Shown one piece after another: positions 8,342 to 16,940 of a stretch of 64,000 nucleotides of DNA. Position numbers and translations under genes: made by a program. Source of the DNA: Paraburkholderia graminis C4D1M (GTDB taxonomy: Bacteria; Pseudomonadota; Gammaproteobacteria; Burkholderiales; Burkholderiaceae); NCBI RefSeq assembly GCF_000172415.1, contig NZ_ABLD01000004.1, positions 434,001 through 498,000 on the forward strand, read 5' to 3'. Position 1 is the stretch's first letter, and the number at the start of each line of letters is the position of its first letter. The notes beneath the pieces are model-generated. The model ran no database searches and was not told the origin of the DNA. It was given only the letters and a program-made list of their open reading frames with translations.

Positions 8342-10752
8342 CAGAGACCCCGGCGACGCGCCGCAAGCTCCTGGAGTGCGACAAAGGCGCCGATCGCCAG
8401 CAGCAGACCGCCGAGCGCGCCCAGCAAGCCGAGCACGACCGGATGCCTGATCGCGCTGCTCCAGATGCGCGCGTACCACGGCACGTAGCCGACCAGATAA
8501 GTGTCGCCGACGCGCAGGCTGTCGATCTGTCCGTCGCGGACCAGCGCGAGATCGCCTTGCAGCCGCGACACGCTGTCGCCGCGTTCGAACACATCGAGCA
8601 TGTCGGTCAGATGCGCCGGGCTCGTCGCCTGCATGACGACCACGCTGCGCCCCTTGGTGCCCGGCTGCTGGAAGCCGAACAGCGCGGCGAGCGCGCCGTC
8701 CTGCTCGAGCTGTGCGCTGCCGCCGGCGACGGGCGCGCCGTTACGCCAGTGCTCCTTGACCGAGAACGACGCGCGCACGGTGCCACTCGGTGCGCCTGAG
8801 CCGCCCGCGCCGCCGGCCGCGCCTTGCAGCGCGCCGAGCGTGAGCGGCAGCGCCGCTTGCCACGGCGTTTGCGCAAGCACGCCGGGCGAGCCGCCGACGA
8901 ACAGCATGTCCTTCGTTTGCGCGAGCGACGCAACCGCCGCGGGTCGAATCACTTGCACGCGCAACGACGGGTAGCCGGTCCATTGACCCATGTGGCCCAT
9001 CATCGTGAGGAATGCTTCGAGTTCCTCGGCGCCGGCATGCGGCGGAATCACCACCGCCGTCTGCGAAAGATCGGCATAGCGCGTGAACGGAAAGCCGCTG
9101 TTGGCGAAGAACGCAAGGTTCGGCATCTGCGCGTAGTGGACGAAATGCGAGAAGTCGATCGTCGAATCGGGGTCGACTGCGGCCTGCACCGGATTCGCCG
9201 CGACGCCCTGGCACAGGCCGGTCTTTTGCGAATCGAGGTTAAAGCGCAATTGCAACTGGTTCGAACTGCCGACGCGAAACGCCGGAATGTCGATCGAGTT
9301 GGTCGAGTGGCTCGGCTGGTCGGAGAGCACCGGCAACTGCATGCGCCCTTGCCCGTCCTCGGCGCTCGCTTTCGGCAGACGCAGCGACTTGACGAGCTGA
9401 TCGTTGATGTTGACGGCCAGCGCGGAATTATTGACCACCGTCGGCGCGGTGTAGCGGTAATGCAGGTCGAGCGGAACGCCCGTGCCGCTCCACGAAAACA
9501 GGTCCGCGGGCACGCGCAGATTCACGCGGATCGCATCGGGATTGCTGCCGCTGACCTGCAACTGCGCCGGGTCGTCGACGAGTTCCTTGAACGTGACGGG
9601 ACGGTCGACCGGCACCCAGCGCGGCGCATCGTAAGGCTTGCGCGGCTCGCCGATGTCGATATGCGCGACCGTCGTCGCCGGGCCGGACAACGCGGCACGG
9701 CCGAGCACGAGCGCATCGACGGCGCGCTCGACTTCGGCCGCGTCGCGGCCCGTGACGACGAGCAGCTTCTTGTCCTGCGCGGCGGGGTTGTCGACGACCA
9801 TCAAGGTCGGGCCGGCGGGCGCGGGCAGCTTCAGTTGCGCAGGCAACGAAGACGCGACGCCGACCACGACGCCGTGGCTGTCGGCGGGAAGCCCCGACAC
9901 CACCGGAAAGCGCGCCTGACGGTAATCGGCCAGCATGCCGAACCAGGACGCCAGGACGCCGGCGCTGCGCACCGTCTCGTTGTCGGGATTGGCGGGCAAC
10001 AGGAACGGCAAACGCAGGCGCGACACGTCGCGGCGGTCGAAAAACGGCGCGGGCAGCAGCGCCAGATCGTTCGGCAGACGGACCGCCGACGTTTGCAGAA
10101 TCAGTTCGCTCGTCGGGCTGATATCGGCCCACAGCGCGGAGTTTTGCGGGTCTTCGCAATGATCGAGCGTGTAGTGCGCGATCAGGTTCAGGTTGAGCTG
10201 GTTGTAATCGGTGAAAAAACGCGGGTCGAGCACGATGTCGCGCGTGACGGCCTGCCCCGCCTGCTCGCGCTCCAGCGGCACCGTGGCGACCGACTCGCCG
10301 TTCACCGACACCTTGATGTGCGACATCGGAAACACGAGCGACGGCGAATACGTGTAGCGCAGGCGCAGCGTCGCGGCCGTCACCACACGGTCGAGCCGCA
10401 CGCCGACGTTGACCGTGCGGGTGTCGTCGAGACCGCGCAGCGCCAACGTCTGATAGGCGCCGAGCATGGAGAATGGCAAACGCAGCGCGCCAGCGCTCGT
10501 TGCGGCGGACGATCCGCCCACGGCGGCAGAAGACGCAGATGCCAGCGGCGCGGCAGCGAGCTTGCCGGCGATTCCAGCGGAAGCAGCCGACGCAGCAGCG
10601 GAAACCGAGGACGCGTCGGTTGCGGGCGCAACCGTTGTGCGCGCCGGCGTTTCGCCAGCACGCGCGGCCACCGACATCGACGGATAGATAGCCGCTGCGA
10701 GCGCGCATGCGCCGGCCACCAGTGACACACAGAACGAGACAGCAGGCTTCAT
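8341..10752 (-). CDS. bcsB: BcsB periplasmic cellulose synthase subunit
   Basis: 803-aa membrane-anchored periplasmic partner of the synthase BcsA; it guides the glucan through the periplasm and contributes a C-terminal transmembrane helix to the complex. Visible: a signal peptide after MKPAVSFCVSLVAGACALAAA, an Ala/Ser/Gly-rich linker (about residues 35-90), then the BcsB core starting LPFSMLGAYQTLALRG with carbohydrate-binding and flavodoxin-like domains, and a C-terminal helix (HPVVLGLLGALGGLLLAIGA) followed by RRRGL. ATG at 10752 is chosen because the longer ORF start (10881) has no signal peptide in frame. It is first gene of the visible operon; unusually, bcsA does not precede it. Confidence 0.93.
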   Translation of the reverse strand: MKPAVSFCVSLVAGACALAAAIYPSMSVAARAGETPARTTVAPATDASSVSAAASAASAGIAGKLAAAPLASASSAAVGGSSAATSAGALRLPFSMLGAYQTLALRGLDDTRTVNVGVRLDRVVTAATLRLRYTYSPSLVFPMSHIKVSVNGESVATVPLEREQAGQAVTRDIVLDPRFFTDYNQLNLNLIAHYTLDHCEDPQNSALWADISPTSELILQTSAVRLPNDLALLPAPFFDRRDVSRLRLPFLLPANPDNETVRSAGVLASWFGMLADYRQARFPVVSGLPADSHGVVVGVASSLPAQLKLPAPAGPTLMVVDNPAAQDKKLLVVTGRDAAEVERAVDALVLGRAALSGPATTVAHIDIGEPRKPYDAPRWVPVDRPVTFKELVDDPAQLQVSGSNPDAIRVNLRVPADLFSWSGTGVPLDLHYRYTAPTVVNNSALAVNINDQLVKSLRLPKASAEDGQGRMQLPVLSDQPSHSTNSIDIPAFRVGSSNQLQLRFNLDSQKTGLCQGVAANPVQAAVDPDSTIDFSHFVHYAQMPNLAFFANSGFPFTRYADLSQTAVVIPPHAGAEELEAFLTMMGHMGQWTGYPSLRVQVIRPAAVASLAQTKDMLFVGGSPGVLAQTPWQAALPLTLGALQGAAGGAGGSGAPSGTVRASFSVKEHWRNGAPVAGGSAQLEQDGALAALFGFQQPGTKGRSVVVMQATSPAHLTDMLDVFERGDSVSRLQGDLALVRDGQIDSLRVGDTYLVGYVPWYARIWSSAIRHPVVLGLLGALGGLLLAIGAFVALQELAARRRGL

Positions 10753-11028
10753 GAACTGATCAGACTCTCGCGCCCCCGCAGCACAATTGCTGGCAATGCT
10801 GTGGCAAAGCCAATTCCCTGGCCGGGATGCTGATGGGATAGAAGGAAGGGGCAATAATAAGACAACAGAAGGTAAGGTCACACTGCTTTACGTCACGGCA
10901 GCCGAAAACTGGAGCGCAAATCTCAAAATGATGCCGCACGATGTCGCGTGCGCGAGACAGTAGCAGCGCGAACACCCGGCGGCCACACAGACAGAGGCCC
11001 GTGTGGCATGCTTCTGCGGATGTCCAGA
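10753..11028. promoter_or_regulatory. divergent intergenic region between bcsB and dgkA
   Basis: 276 bp separating divergent genes, so it must carry promoters for both. On the minus strand a possible sigma-70 pair is seen: GTGACC (10876-10881 on the plus strand as ggtcac) 16 bases from TATTAT (10854-10859 as ataata), about 100 bases ahead of the bcsB ATG. The stretch is more AT-rich than the flanking genes. No known riboswitch or clear operator palindrome was recognised. Confidence 0.35.
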
Positions 11029-11463
11029 ATGAACCGATCGATGCGCCGCCCGAACGATCCGCCGCCGTCTCCCGTCGCTCCCAAACGCAGCGGAATCTTG
11101 CGCGGACTGTTCGCGCTGCGGCACTCTTATGACGGATTCCTTACGACCCTGCGTGAGGAAAGCGCATTCCGTCAGGAAACCGCGCTCGCCGCGGTGTTGA
11201 TGCCGTTTGCCTTGCTGCTGCCCGTCACGCCGGTCGAACGCGTGCTGCTGATTTCGTCGCTGCTGCTGGTGCTGCTCGTCGAGTTGCTGAATTCGAGTAT
11301 CGAAGCGGCAATCGACCGCATTTCGCTGGAGCGGCACGAGCTTTCAAAGCGGGCCAAGGATTGCGGCAGCGCGGCGGTCACGTTGTCGCTGTTGATCTGC
11401 GCGACGGTCTGGCTGCTGCTCGCCGGGCCGGTGGTCGTCAGGCTGGCTGAGGCTTATCTTTAG
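11029..11463 (+). CDS. dgkA: diacylglycerol kinase DgkA
   Basis: 144-aa integral membrane lipid kinase that recycles diacylglycerol to phosphatidic acid. Diagnostic motifs: REESAFRQE near the amphipathic N-terminal helix, then LLNSSIEAAIDRIS and HELSKRAKDCGSAAV, the conserved DgkA active-site and nucleotide regions. Three membrane helices follow the expected pattern (LAAVLMPFALLLPV; VLLISSLLLVLLVELLN; VTLSLLICATVWLLLAGPVVV). The start is uncertain: ATG codons at 11008, 11020, 11029 and 11041 are in frame; 11029 has GGA eight bases upstream. The protein is somewhat longer than E. coli DgkA (122 aa) because of a basic/Pro-rich N-terminal extension. Confidence 0.9.
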   Translation: MNRSMRRPNDPPPSPVAPKRSGILRGLFALRHSYDGFLTTLREESAFRQETALAAVLMPFALLLPVTPVERVLLISSLLLVLLVELLNSSIEAAIDRISLERHELSKRAKDCGSAAVTLSLLICATVWLLLAGPVVVRLAEAYL

Positions 11464-11497
11464 TTTTCTTTGAGCTGGCTTCAGAAGCCGCGCGCAA

Positions 11498-11519
11498 GGC
11501 GGGCCTTCGGAAGCCCGCC
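11498..11519. terminator. stem-loop between convergent dgkA and chemoreceptor gene
   Basis: A perfect 7-bp GC stem (GGCGGGC / GCCCGCC) with an 8-base loop lies between the dgkA stop and the convergent chemoreceptor stop. There is no long T-run on either strand. Position between convergent genes suggests a bidirectional terminator. Confidence 0.5.
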
Positions 11520-11538
11520 CACCATTCGACATTCGACG

Positions 11539-13188
11539 TCAAGCCACTTGCAGCGGCGAAGCGTCGCGCGCCGGCAATACGGGACGGCGCGTGTCGGCAC
11601 GCGACAGCGAGCGGCCATCCGCGGCTCCGGCCGACTGAGCGCCATCCACGCGAAACACCGCGACCGCGTCGCGCAAAACCGCCGCCTGTTCTTCCAGCGA
11701 TTTCGCCGCCGCCGCGGCCTCCTCGACGAGCGCCGCGTTGTGCTGCGTGACTTCGTCGATCTGCGAGACGGCCTTGTTGACCTGCTCGATGCCGTCGCTC
11801 TGCTCGAGCGCAGCCGCTTCGATCTCTCCCATGATGCCGGTCACGCGCTCCACCGACTGCATCGCCTCGTGCATCGTGCGGCTTGCCTCGGCGACGAGCG
11901 ATGCGCCCTGCTCGACCTGAGCGGCCGAATCGCCGATCAGCTCCTTGATCTCCTTGGCCGCCGCGCCCGAGCGCTGCGCGAGGCTGCGCACTTCCGAGGC
12001 CACGACTGCAAATCCGCGCCCCTGCTCGCCGGCGCGCGCCGCTTCGACGGCCGCGTTCAGCGCGAGAATATTGGTCTGAAACGCAATGCCCTCGATCATG
12101 CCGATGATCTCCGTCACCTTGCGCGACGACTCCGTAATGCCGTCCATCGTTTCGGTCACGCGCGACACGACCTTGCCGCCGCGCGTGACGGTATCGAGCG
12201 CGCCATGCGCCAGCCGGTTGGCCTGCTTCGCGTTGTCCGCGTTCTGCTTCACCGTCGCGGAAAGCTGCTCCATGCTGGCCGCCGTCTGCTGAAGCGCCGC
12301 GGCCTGCTGCTCGGTGCGCGCCGACAGATCGGTGTTGCCCGACGCGATTTCGTTTGCGCCCTGCGTGATGGCCGTGGTGCTGCCGCGCACTTGCGAGACC
12401 GTTTCGACGAGACCGTCGCGCATCTTCGTCAACGCGCTCAGCAACTGGCCCATTTCATTGCGCGACTGGCTCTTGATCGCCACCGTCAGATCGCCTGCGG
12501 CCATGCGCTCGAAGTGCTTGACGGTCGCGTTGACCGGCTTGATCAGCGCCGCCGACAACGCGATGCGCGCCGCCACGCCCACCGCGATGGCAAGCGCGCC
12601 GATCGCGGCAAACAGCAGCGTCGCCATCTGGAAGCGTTGTTCCGCGGTCGCGGCCTGGCGATGCTGATTCTCGATCTGCGCGTGTTCGAGTGCGTCGATG
12701 GCCTTCGAATACGTGGCGTAAAACGCGTTCGCCGTCTCGCCCTGAATGTTGCGGAACGTGTTGAAGTCGAAGTCGGTGAGCGCCTTGAACTCGAGTTCGA
12801 TCGCCTTATCGACGAGCGCGCCGCGCGCCTGTTCGACGTTCTGCGCGAGCTTCTGCTCGGCGTCGCTCGCAAACGGGCCGGCCATGTAATTGCGGAAGTC
12901 GTTGTTGGACTCGACCAGCACCTTGTGCGCGGCGGGCAGCAGATCGTCGGTCTGCTTGCCGATGCTAAAGAGCGTTTGATACGAGCCCAGCGCCAGTTGC
13001 ACTTGCAGGAGCTTCTCCGAGCTTGCCTTCAGATGCGAGAGCGCCGACGCGCTGCGCTGCGTGTCGGCGAGGCTGCTGTTGGCGAGCTTCAGCGCGCCAT
13101 AGCCGACGCCGATCACCGTCAGCAGAAAGGCAACGAATACGCTGATGACCAGCGTCAGGCCGCCACGAATTGTGATGTTGTTTAGCAT
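11539..13188 (-). CDS. methyl-accepting chemotaxis protein (4HB-type sensor)
   Basis: 549-aa chemoreceptor. Layout: TM1 (about residues 10-33), a helical periplasmic four-helix-bundle-like sensor (to ~190), TM2 (LLFAAIGALAIAVGVAARIAL), a HAMP domain, and a cytoplasmic signalling domain. The hairpin tip shows the conserved IAFQTNILALNAAVEAARAG and GRGFAVVASEVRSLAQRS. No C-terminal NWETF-type CheR-binding pentapeptide is present; the protein ends SPLQVA. ATG at 13188 is preferred over 13260 because GGAG lies five bases upstream and the next residues form TM1. The gene stands alone, divergent from the sugar-transferase gene. The ligand cannot be told from sequence. Confidence 0.93.
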   Translation of the reverse strand: MLNNITIRGGLTLVISVFVAFLLTVIGVGYGALKLANSSLADTQRSASALSHLKASSEKLLQVQLALGSYQTLFSIGKQTDDLLPAAHKVLVESNNDFRNYMAGPFASDAEQKLAQNVEQARGALVDKAIELEFKALTDFDFNTFRNIQGETANAFYATYSKAIDALEHAQIENQHRQAATAEQRFQMATLLFAAIGALAIAVGVAARIALSAALIKPVNATVKHFERMAAGDLTVAIKSQSRNEMGQLLSALTKMRDGLVETVSQVRGSTTAITQGANEIASGNTDLSARTEQQAAALQQTAASMEQLSATVKQNADNAKQANRLAHGALDTVTRGGKVVSRVTETMDGITESSRKVTEIIGMIEGIAFQTNILALNAAVEAARAGEQGRGFAVVASEVRSLAQRSGAAAKEIKELIGDSAAQVEQGASLVAEASRTMHEAMQSVERVTGIMGEIEAAALEQSDGIEQVNKAVSQIDEVTQHNAALVEEAAAAAKSLEEQAAVLRDAVAVFRVDGAQSAGAADGRSLSRADTRRPVLPARDASPLQVA

Positions 13189-13407
13189 GGATTCTCCGGA
13201 ACGGTCTTGTCGATCCGCGGCGAGTGCGTGTTGCCCCGCGTTGTCCGCACTTCGCCGCATCCAGTCTTAACGGCTCGCGGCAAGCCTCGCTGAATAGGTG
13301 AAATCCATGACTGGCGCGGCTTTCCGGGCCATTCTCGCCTCACTATCTGGGATAGTCGGCGGCATCGGCGAGCCCGGCGCTTTTCCGGGCGCGCAAGGTT
13401 TCGTTTG

Positions 13408-13413
13408 TATAAT
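13408..13413 (+). promoter_or_regulatory. putative -10 element upstream of the WecA-like gene
   Basis: A perfect TATAAT lies 27 bases before the ATG at 13441, with TG directly before it. No convincing TTGACA-like -35 box is seen at 16-18 bases. If used, the 5' leader would be roughly 20 nt. Confidence 0.4.
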
Positions 13414-13440
13414 TCGGCGTCTTCGCTCAGGCCCACTTTC

Positions 13441-14541
13441 ATGCTTAGTTTTGCGCTCGGCTTTCTCGTTTCACTGCTGATCACGCTGTTGATCGTGCGC
13501 TACGCGCATCTGCATGAAAAATTTTCGACGGACACCGATCTCGCCGGCGTGCAGAAATTCCATGTGCGTCCGGTGCCGCGCATCGGCGGAACGGGCATTC
13601 TGCTCGGGCTGATCGCGTCGGCGGTGCAATTGCACGGCGCGTACCCTGCGGTGTCGGGCGGCATCCTCGGACTCATTGCGTGCGGCATGCCGGCCTTCGG
13701 CTCGGGTCTCGTCGAAGACCTGACCAAGCGCGTGTCGCCGCTCGCGCGTCTCGTCTGCACGATGGCCGCCGCCGCGCTCGCGTACTTTCTGCTCGACATC
13801 GCGGTGACGCGCATCAGCGTGCCGCCGCTCGACTTTCTGCTCTCGTACGCGGTGATTTCGTGCGCGGTGACGGTGCTCGCGGTCGCGGCACTGGCGAACG
13901 CGATCAATATCATCGACGGCTTCAACGGCCTGGCTTCGATGGTCGCGTTCATGATGTTCGCGTCGCTCGCCTACGTGGCGTTCCAGGTGCACGATCCGAT
14001 CGTGCTGTCGGCATCGTTCATGATGATGGGCGCGGTGCTCGGCTTCTTCATCTGGAACTTCCCGGCGGGTCTGATTTTTCTCGGCGACGGCGGCGCGTAT
14101 TTCATCGGCTTCATGCTCGCCGAACTGTCGATCATGCTGGTGATGCGCAATCGCGATGTGTCAGCGTGGTATCCGGTGCTGCTCTTCATGTATCCGATCT
14201 TCGAGACGTGCTTCTCGATTTACCGGAAGAAGTTTATTCGCGGCATGTCGCCCGGCATTCCCGATGGCGTGCATCTGCATATGCTCGTGTATAAGCGGCT
14301 GATGCGCTGGGCAGTCGGTACGCGCACCGCACGCGAACTCACGCGGCGCAATTCGCTGACGTCGCCTTATTTGTGGCTGCTGTGTCTGATTGCAGTGGTG
14401 CCGGCTACGCTGTTCTGGCGGCATACGCTGCATCTGTTCTGCTTCGTGGTGGTGTTCGCGGCGACTTATGTGTGGCTCTATGTGAGCATCGTGCGGTTCA
14501 AGTCGCCGCGGTGGATGGTGGTGAGGAAGGGCAAGCGGTAA
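13441..14541 (+). CDS. WecA/MraY-family undecaprenyl-phosphate sugar-1-phosphate transferase
   Basis: 366-aa polytopic membrane enzyme of the glycosyltransferase-4 / MraY-WecA group, which moves a HexNAc-1-phosphate from a UDP-sugar to undecaprenyl phosphate. Family signatures: VEDLTKRVSPLARL (aspartate-containing Mg motif), NAINIIDGFNGLAS (catalytic NxxNxxDG-like motif), FLGDGGAYFIGF, and the cytoplasmic IPDGVHLHMLVYKRLMR histidine loop. About ten hydrophobic segments are visible. The first ATG with a membrane segment (13441) is chosen over 13405. It stands alone beside the accessory block. A second enzyme of the same superfamily lies at 29933-30955, so this window encodes two potential initiating transferases. 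Confidence 0.88.
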   Translation: MLSFALGFLVSLLITLLIVRYAHLHEKFSTDTDLAGVQKFHVRPVPRIGGTGILLGLIASAVQLHGAYPAVSGGILGLIACGMPAFGSGLVEDLTKRVSPLARLVCTMAAAALAYFLLDIAVTRISVPPLDFLLSYAVISCAVTVLAVAALANAINIIDGFNGLASMVAFMMFASLAYVAFQVHDPIVLSASFMMMGAVLGFFIWNFPAGLIFLGDGGAYFIGFMLAELSIMLVMRNRDVSAWYPVLLFMYPIFETCFSIYRKKFIRGMSPGIPDGVHLHMLVYKRLMRWAVGTRTARELTRRNSLTSPYLWLLCLIAVVPATLFWRHTLHLFCFVVVFAATYVWLYVSIVRFKSPRWMVVRKGKR

Positions 14542-14737
14542 GTCGAGTTGCGCCGCACTGCATCGGCGGTGCAGGCCGACGACAGATTGCAGTGCGCTCC
14601 AAACCGGCTCGATCGGCCCCATCTTCCAGTTCGCCGCGCTTTTCTTTGCGTCGCGACGCCCTTCTCCGCGCGGGCACGCTTCCGGACTGCGCTGCTGATC
14701 TTGACGTCGAGCCGATACCCCCGCGCCGCCCGTTTCG

Positions 14738-14938
14738 CCGGCACGCAGGAAATCAGCATCGAAGCCGACGTCAGGGATGTTCGTCAGCGCTTCGGCGAAG
14801 CTCTCACGCTAAGACGCCCGATCTCTTTGCCACGATATTGCGGTGCTCGGCTTCAGCGCTGCGCCCCTGCGCTGCGGCCAACTCCCGCAGGCTCTGGACG
14901 GGTTTACCATCCAGAGCTCTCAACAGCGGACTTGCCAC
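14738..14938 (-). pseudogene. decayed FitA/VapB-type antitoxin
   Basis: From a GTG at 14938 one frame gives LLRALDGKPVQSL then RELAAAQGRSAEAEHRNIVA, the ribbon-helix-helix and linker typical of FitA-like antitoxins, and stops early. The expected C-terminal toxin-binding tail (SFAEALTNIPDVGFDADF) continues in the next frame after a stop codon. The gene therefore carries at least one frameshift and a stop. No FitB/VapC PIN-domain toxin follows before the sugar-transferase gene, so the pair has been lost. It was recognised only by reading across frames. Confidence 0.6.
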
Positions 14939-15168
14939 AAATGATTCCACGCGTTGATAGCGTCAGCGATAGAGTCAGGCGCGTGAAGTGCACGCATCCA
15001 CTCCGCGGCCGACGTGAAACGATTTGCAACCCGAATGCCGAGCGCCTGTCTCGCGGCTGTGCTTAGAGCGACGAGCACGCCACCACTGCTCTTGATGAAG
15101 TTGCGCCGCTCACGGTCATCGCGAAAGTGACACGCGTGCGTCAATCGCGAGCCAAATCCTTGTGCCAC
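14920..15168 (-). CDS. small hypothetical protein downstream of the integrase cassette
   Basis: 82-codon ORF from a GTG at 15168 with host-like third-position GC (motifs RERRNFIKSSGG, FTSAAEWMRALHAP, DAINAWNHLW). No family recognised. It begins 20 bases after the preceding ORF on the same strand and ends inside the FitA remnant. There is no clear ribosome site, so it may be a fragment. Confidence 0.3.
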   Translation of the reverse strand: MAQGFGSRLTHACHFRDDRERRNFIKSSGGVLVALSTAARQALGIRVANRFTSAAEWMRALHAPDSIADAINAWNHLWQVRC

Positions 15169-15188
15169 TGACCGAACTCACACTTTAC

Positions 15189-15660
15189 TTAGACGACCGA
15201 GAGCAGATGATGCCTGGACCGCTGCGATGCGAATATCATCCGAGACATCCCGCTAAATTCGGGAGTCTCGGTCAGCCTCGTTCGTGTCTGCTGCATTGCC
15301 TGCTCCGGTTCACGGCGATACTTGTACAGGAAGCCCGCGTCGTCGCACTCGATGACAAGTCGCTTTCTGACATGTCCCCGCGCGAGACGAATGCCACTAA
15401 GGTCAGCCGGTCGCACTTTCGCACCGACGAGCGCGCGAAGCAGATGGTCGCTCGAGGCCCCTCGCAGATGTGAGATGAGGAGCGCCAGGCGTCGCCCGAG
15501 CGTTTCCCGCACCAGCGCTGTTCGAGCGCCAAAAACTTTCGGCCGCTCATGAAGCGGAGCTCATCCGGGAACGCGTAAGGCGTTTCAAGCAGAAGTGCTC
15601 CGATGCAAACTGCGTCGCGAATGGCCCTCCGGGAAATAGCGAGCTCCCGGGCGCAGCTGC
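15189..15660 (-). pseudogene. possible frameshifted ORF after the integrase cassette
   Basis: Two overlapping minus-strand frames each look coding. The upstream one reads SSCARELAISRRAIRDAV...ETPYAFPDELRFMSGRKF, with a helix-turn-helix-like feel; from about 15545 the adjacent frame reads PKVFGARTALVRETLGRR and continues to KRLVIECDDAGFLYKYRREP and a stop at 15189. A single frameshift near the join would unite them. The family is not recognised with certainty. It follows the integrase-N-terminal-like gene by only a few bases, which suggests a former operon member. Confidence 0.35.
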
Positions 15661-15665
15661 TGTAC

Positions 15666-16313
15666 CTAGTCCGCTGTCAGCACTGAGCCTGCAGTTAAGA
15701 TGGTAAGCCCGGGGGGGAGCTGCTTTTCCGGCGGCTGCCCCTCACCCAGCACCTCATAGATGAAACGTGTGGATGTCCGTAAAGCGCACGCCGCCCTTGT
15801 CAGACTCCCGCGCTGGTCGTCCAGAACCTCCATGATCTTCTCGCGCGTGAGGATAGGGATGACGGGCCGCGCATAGGCAACCGCATGCATACCCGGACGA
15901 CTGCCGTTCGTGCCCGTCGAGTTCAATGTCCTCATTAAATCGTTTAGCAGACTAATCAGCTGCTGCTTGCGGATCCACAGCAGGAACTGGCACCAATGTT
16001 CATACTGCTCGGCGCGTTCTTCGCGGGTCATCTGCTGTGTTGACCAGCGATCGATCAGAAAGCGCAGATGCTTGGTCTTGAAGTTCCATGGACTTTGCAG
16101 GGCAAAGCCGCTTGAGCGCAGCGCCTCGAAACCCTCGAGCAGTTCAGCAATCCGTCGGCATTGCCCTTCCGCCGACACGGGCGTCACTGTCTGGGTGCGG
16201 CGGTCGCATGTTACGCGCACCTTCCCCCTGACAAGGTTGCGAAATTCCCGGCGCATCTCCCTGCCCATAGTGCTGCAGGCAATGACATAACGGTAGTCAT
16301 AGTGAACGTACAT
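15666..16313 (-). CDS. orphan integrase N-terminal (core-binding) domain-like protein
   Basis: 215 aa. The stretch AEGQCRRIAELLEGFEALR, then LQSPWNFKTKHLRFLIDRW and YEHWCQFLLWIRKQQLI, resembles the SAM-like core-binding domain that precedes the catalytic domain of Burkholderia-type tyrosine integrases, but no catalytic domain follows. Instead there is a basic C-terminal part containing RGSLTRAACALRTSTRFIYE, which could be a small helix-turn-helix. ATG at 16313 has AAGGA six bases upstream. It lies in the same direction as the integrase two genes upstream. It may be an accessory directionality or DNA-binding factor, by inference. Confidence 0.6.
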   Translation of the reverse strand: MYVHYDYRYVIACSTMGREMRREFRNLVRGKVRVTCDRRTQTVTPVSAEGQCRRIAELLEGFEALRSSGFALQSPWNFKTKHLRFLIDRWSTQQMTREERAEQYEHWCQFLLWIRKQQLISLLNDLMRTLNSTGTNGSRPGMHAVAYARPVIPILTREKIMEVLDDQRGSLTRAACALRTSTRFIYEVLGEGQPPEKQLPPGLTILTAGSVLTAD

Positions 16314-16547
16314 GGTTTTCCTTGTATCTAGTTAGTCATCTGGACAGCGCCGAATGCGATCGCCGCCGTACGACGCCGCGACGAGCACGCTACCGTCCAT
16401 CTTCTCCGCCGAACGGCGCGCGCATGCGGGCGGCAAAAAACGACTCGTTTAGTTCCAGTGGGTAAATCAACTTCAAGAGCGCAACGGGAGGCAGCGATCG
16501 TAGCTTCGCCGCGGGGAACAGTCCGGCGTCGCCTGCTGGCTAGCAAG

Positions 16548-16931
16548 TCAGGAAACAGACGAAGCCGGCCTGCACAACGTCTTTGCGAACCGGTACTTGC
16601 CATTTGCGTCGTTGCGCAGTCGCTCGCGCTTGACCCGCACCCTCAGCGCATCCAGCTTCCTGTGACCAAAACCGGACGCTAATAACGTCAACCTGATGCA
16701 GGTGATCTCCAGCAGGAGAATTTCGACATCGGTGCATTCCTCAGCGCGTGACGCGATGAAGCGCTCAACAAGCTGAACATCGATGTCTTCCAGCTGCGCC
16801 GGGCACGTCGAGCCCGGCAGAGAATGTTCAAATGCGGTCCACACGGCACTCGTGATCGATCGCATGTATTCGTTAAGTCCGATCTCTTCGGCGCAACGTG
16901 TCGCCTCCCGAACCAGCAGGATTCCAGACAT
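16548..16931 (-). CDS. 127-aa hypothetical protein of the integrase cassette
   Basis: Starts 10 bases after the integrase stop, with GAGGT six bases before the ATG, so it is almost certainly cotranscribed with the recombinase. The sequence is largely helical and acidic in the middle (QLEDIDVQLVERFIASRAEECTDVEILLLEITCIRLTLL), with a basic C-terminal end. No family recognised. Position suggests a recombinase partner. Confidence 0.6.
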   Translation of the reverse strand: MSGILLVREATRCAEEIGLNEYMRSITSAVWTAFEHSLPGSTCPAQLEDIDVQLVERFIASRAEECTDVEILLLEITCIRLTLLASGFGHRKLDALRVRVKRERLRNDANGKYRFAKTLCRPASSVS

Positions 16932-16940
16932 GCAAACACC

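Noticed and set aside
10753..11028. c-di-GMP riboswitch upstream of bcsB
   Set aside because: No recognisable GEMM-like conserved segments; the leader is short.
16328..16603. 91-codon frame between the 127-aa and 215-aa cassette genes
   Set aside because: Overlaps the 127-aa gene, very Arg-rich, no ribosome site.
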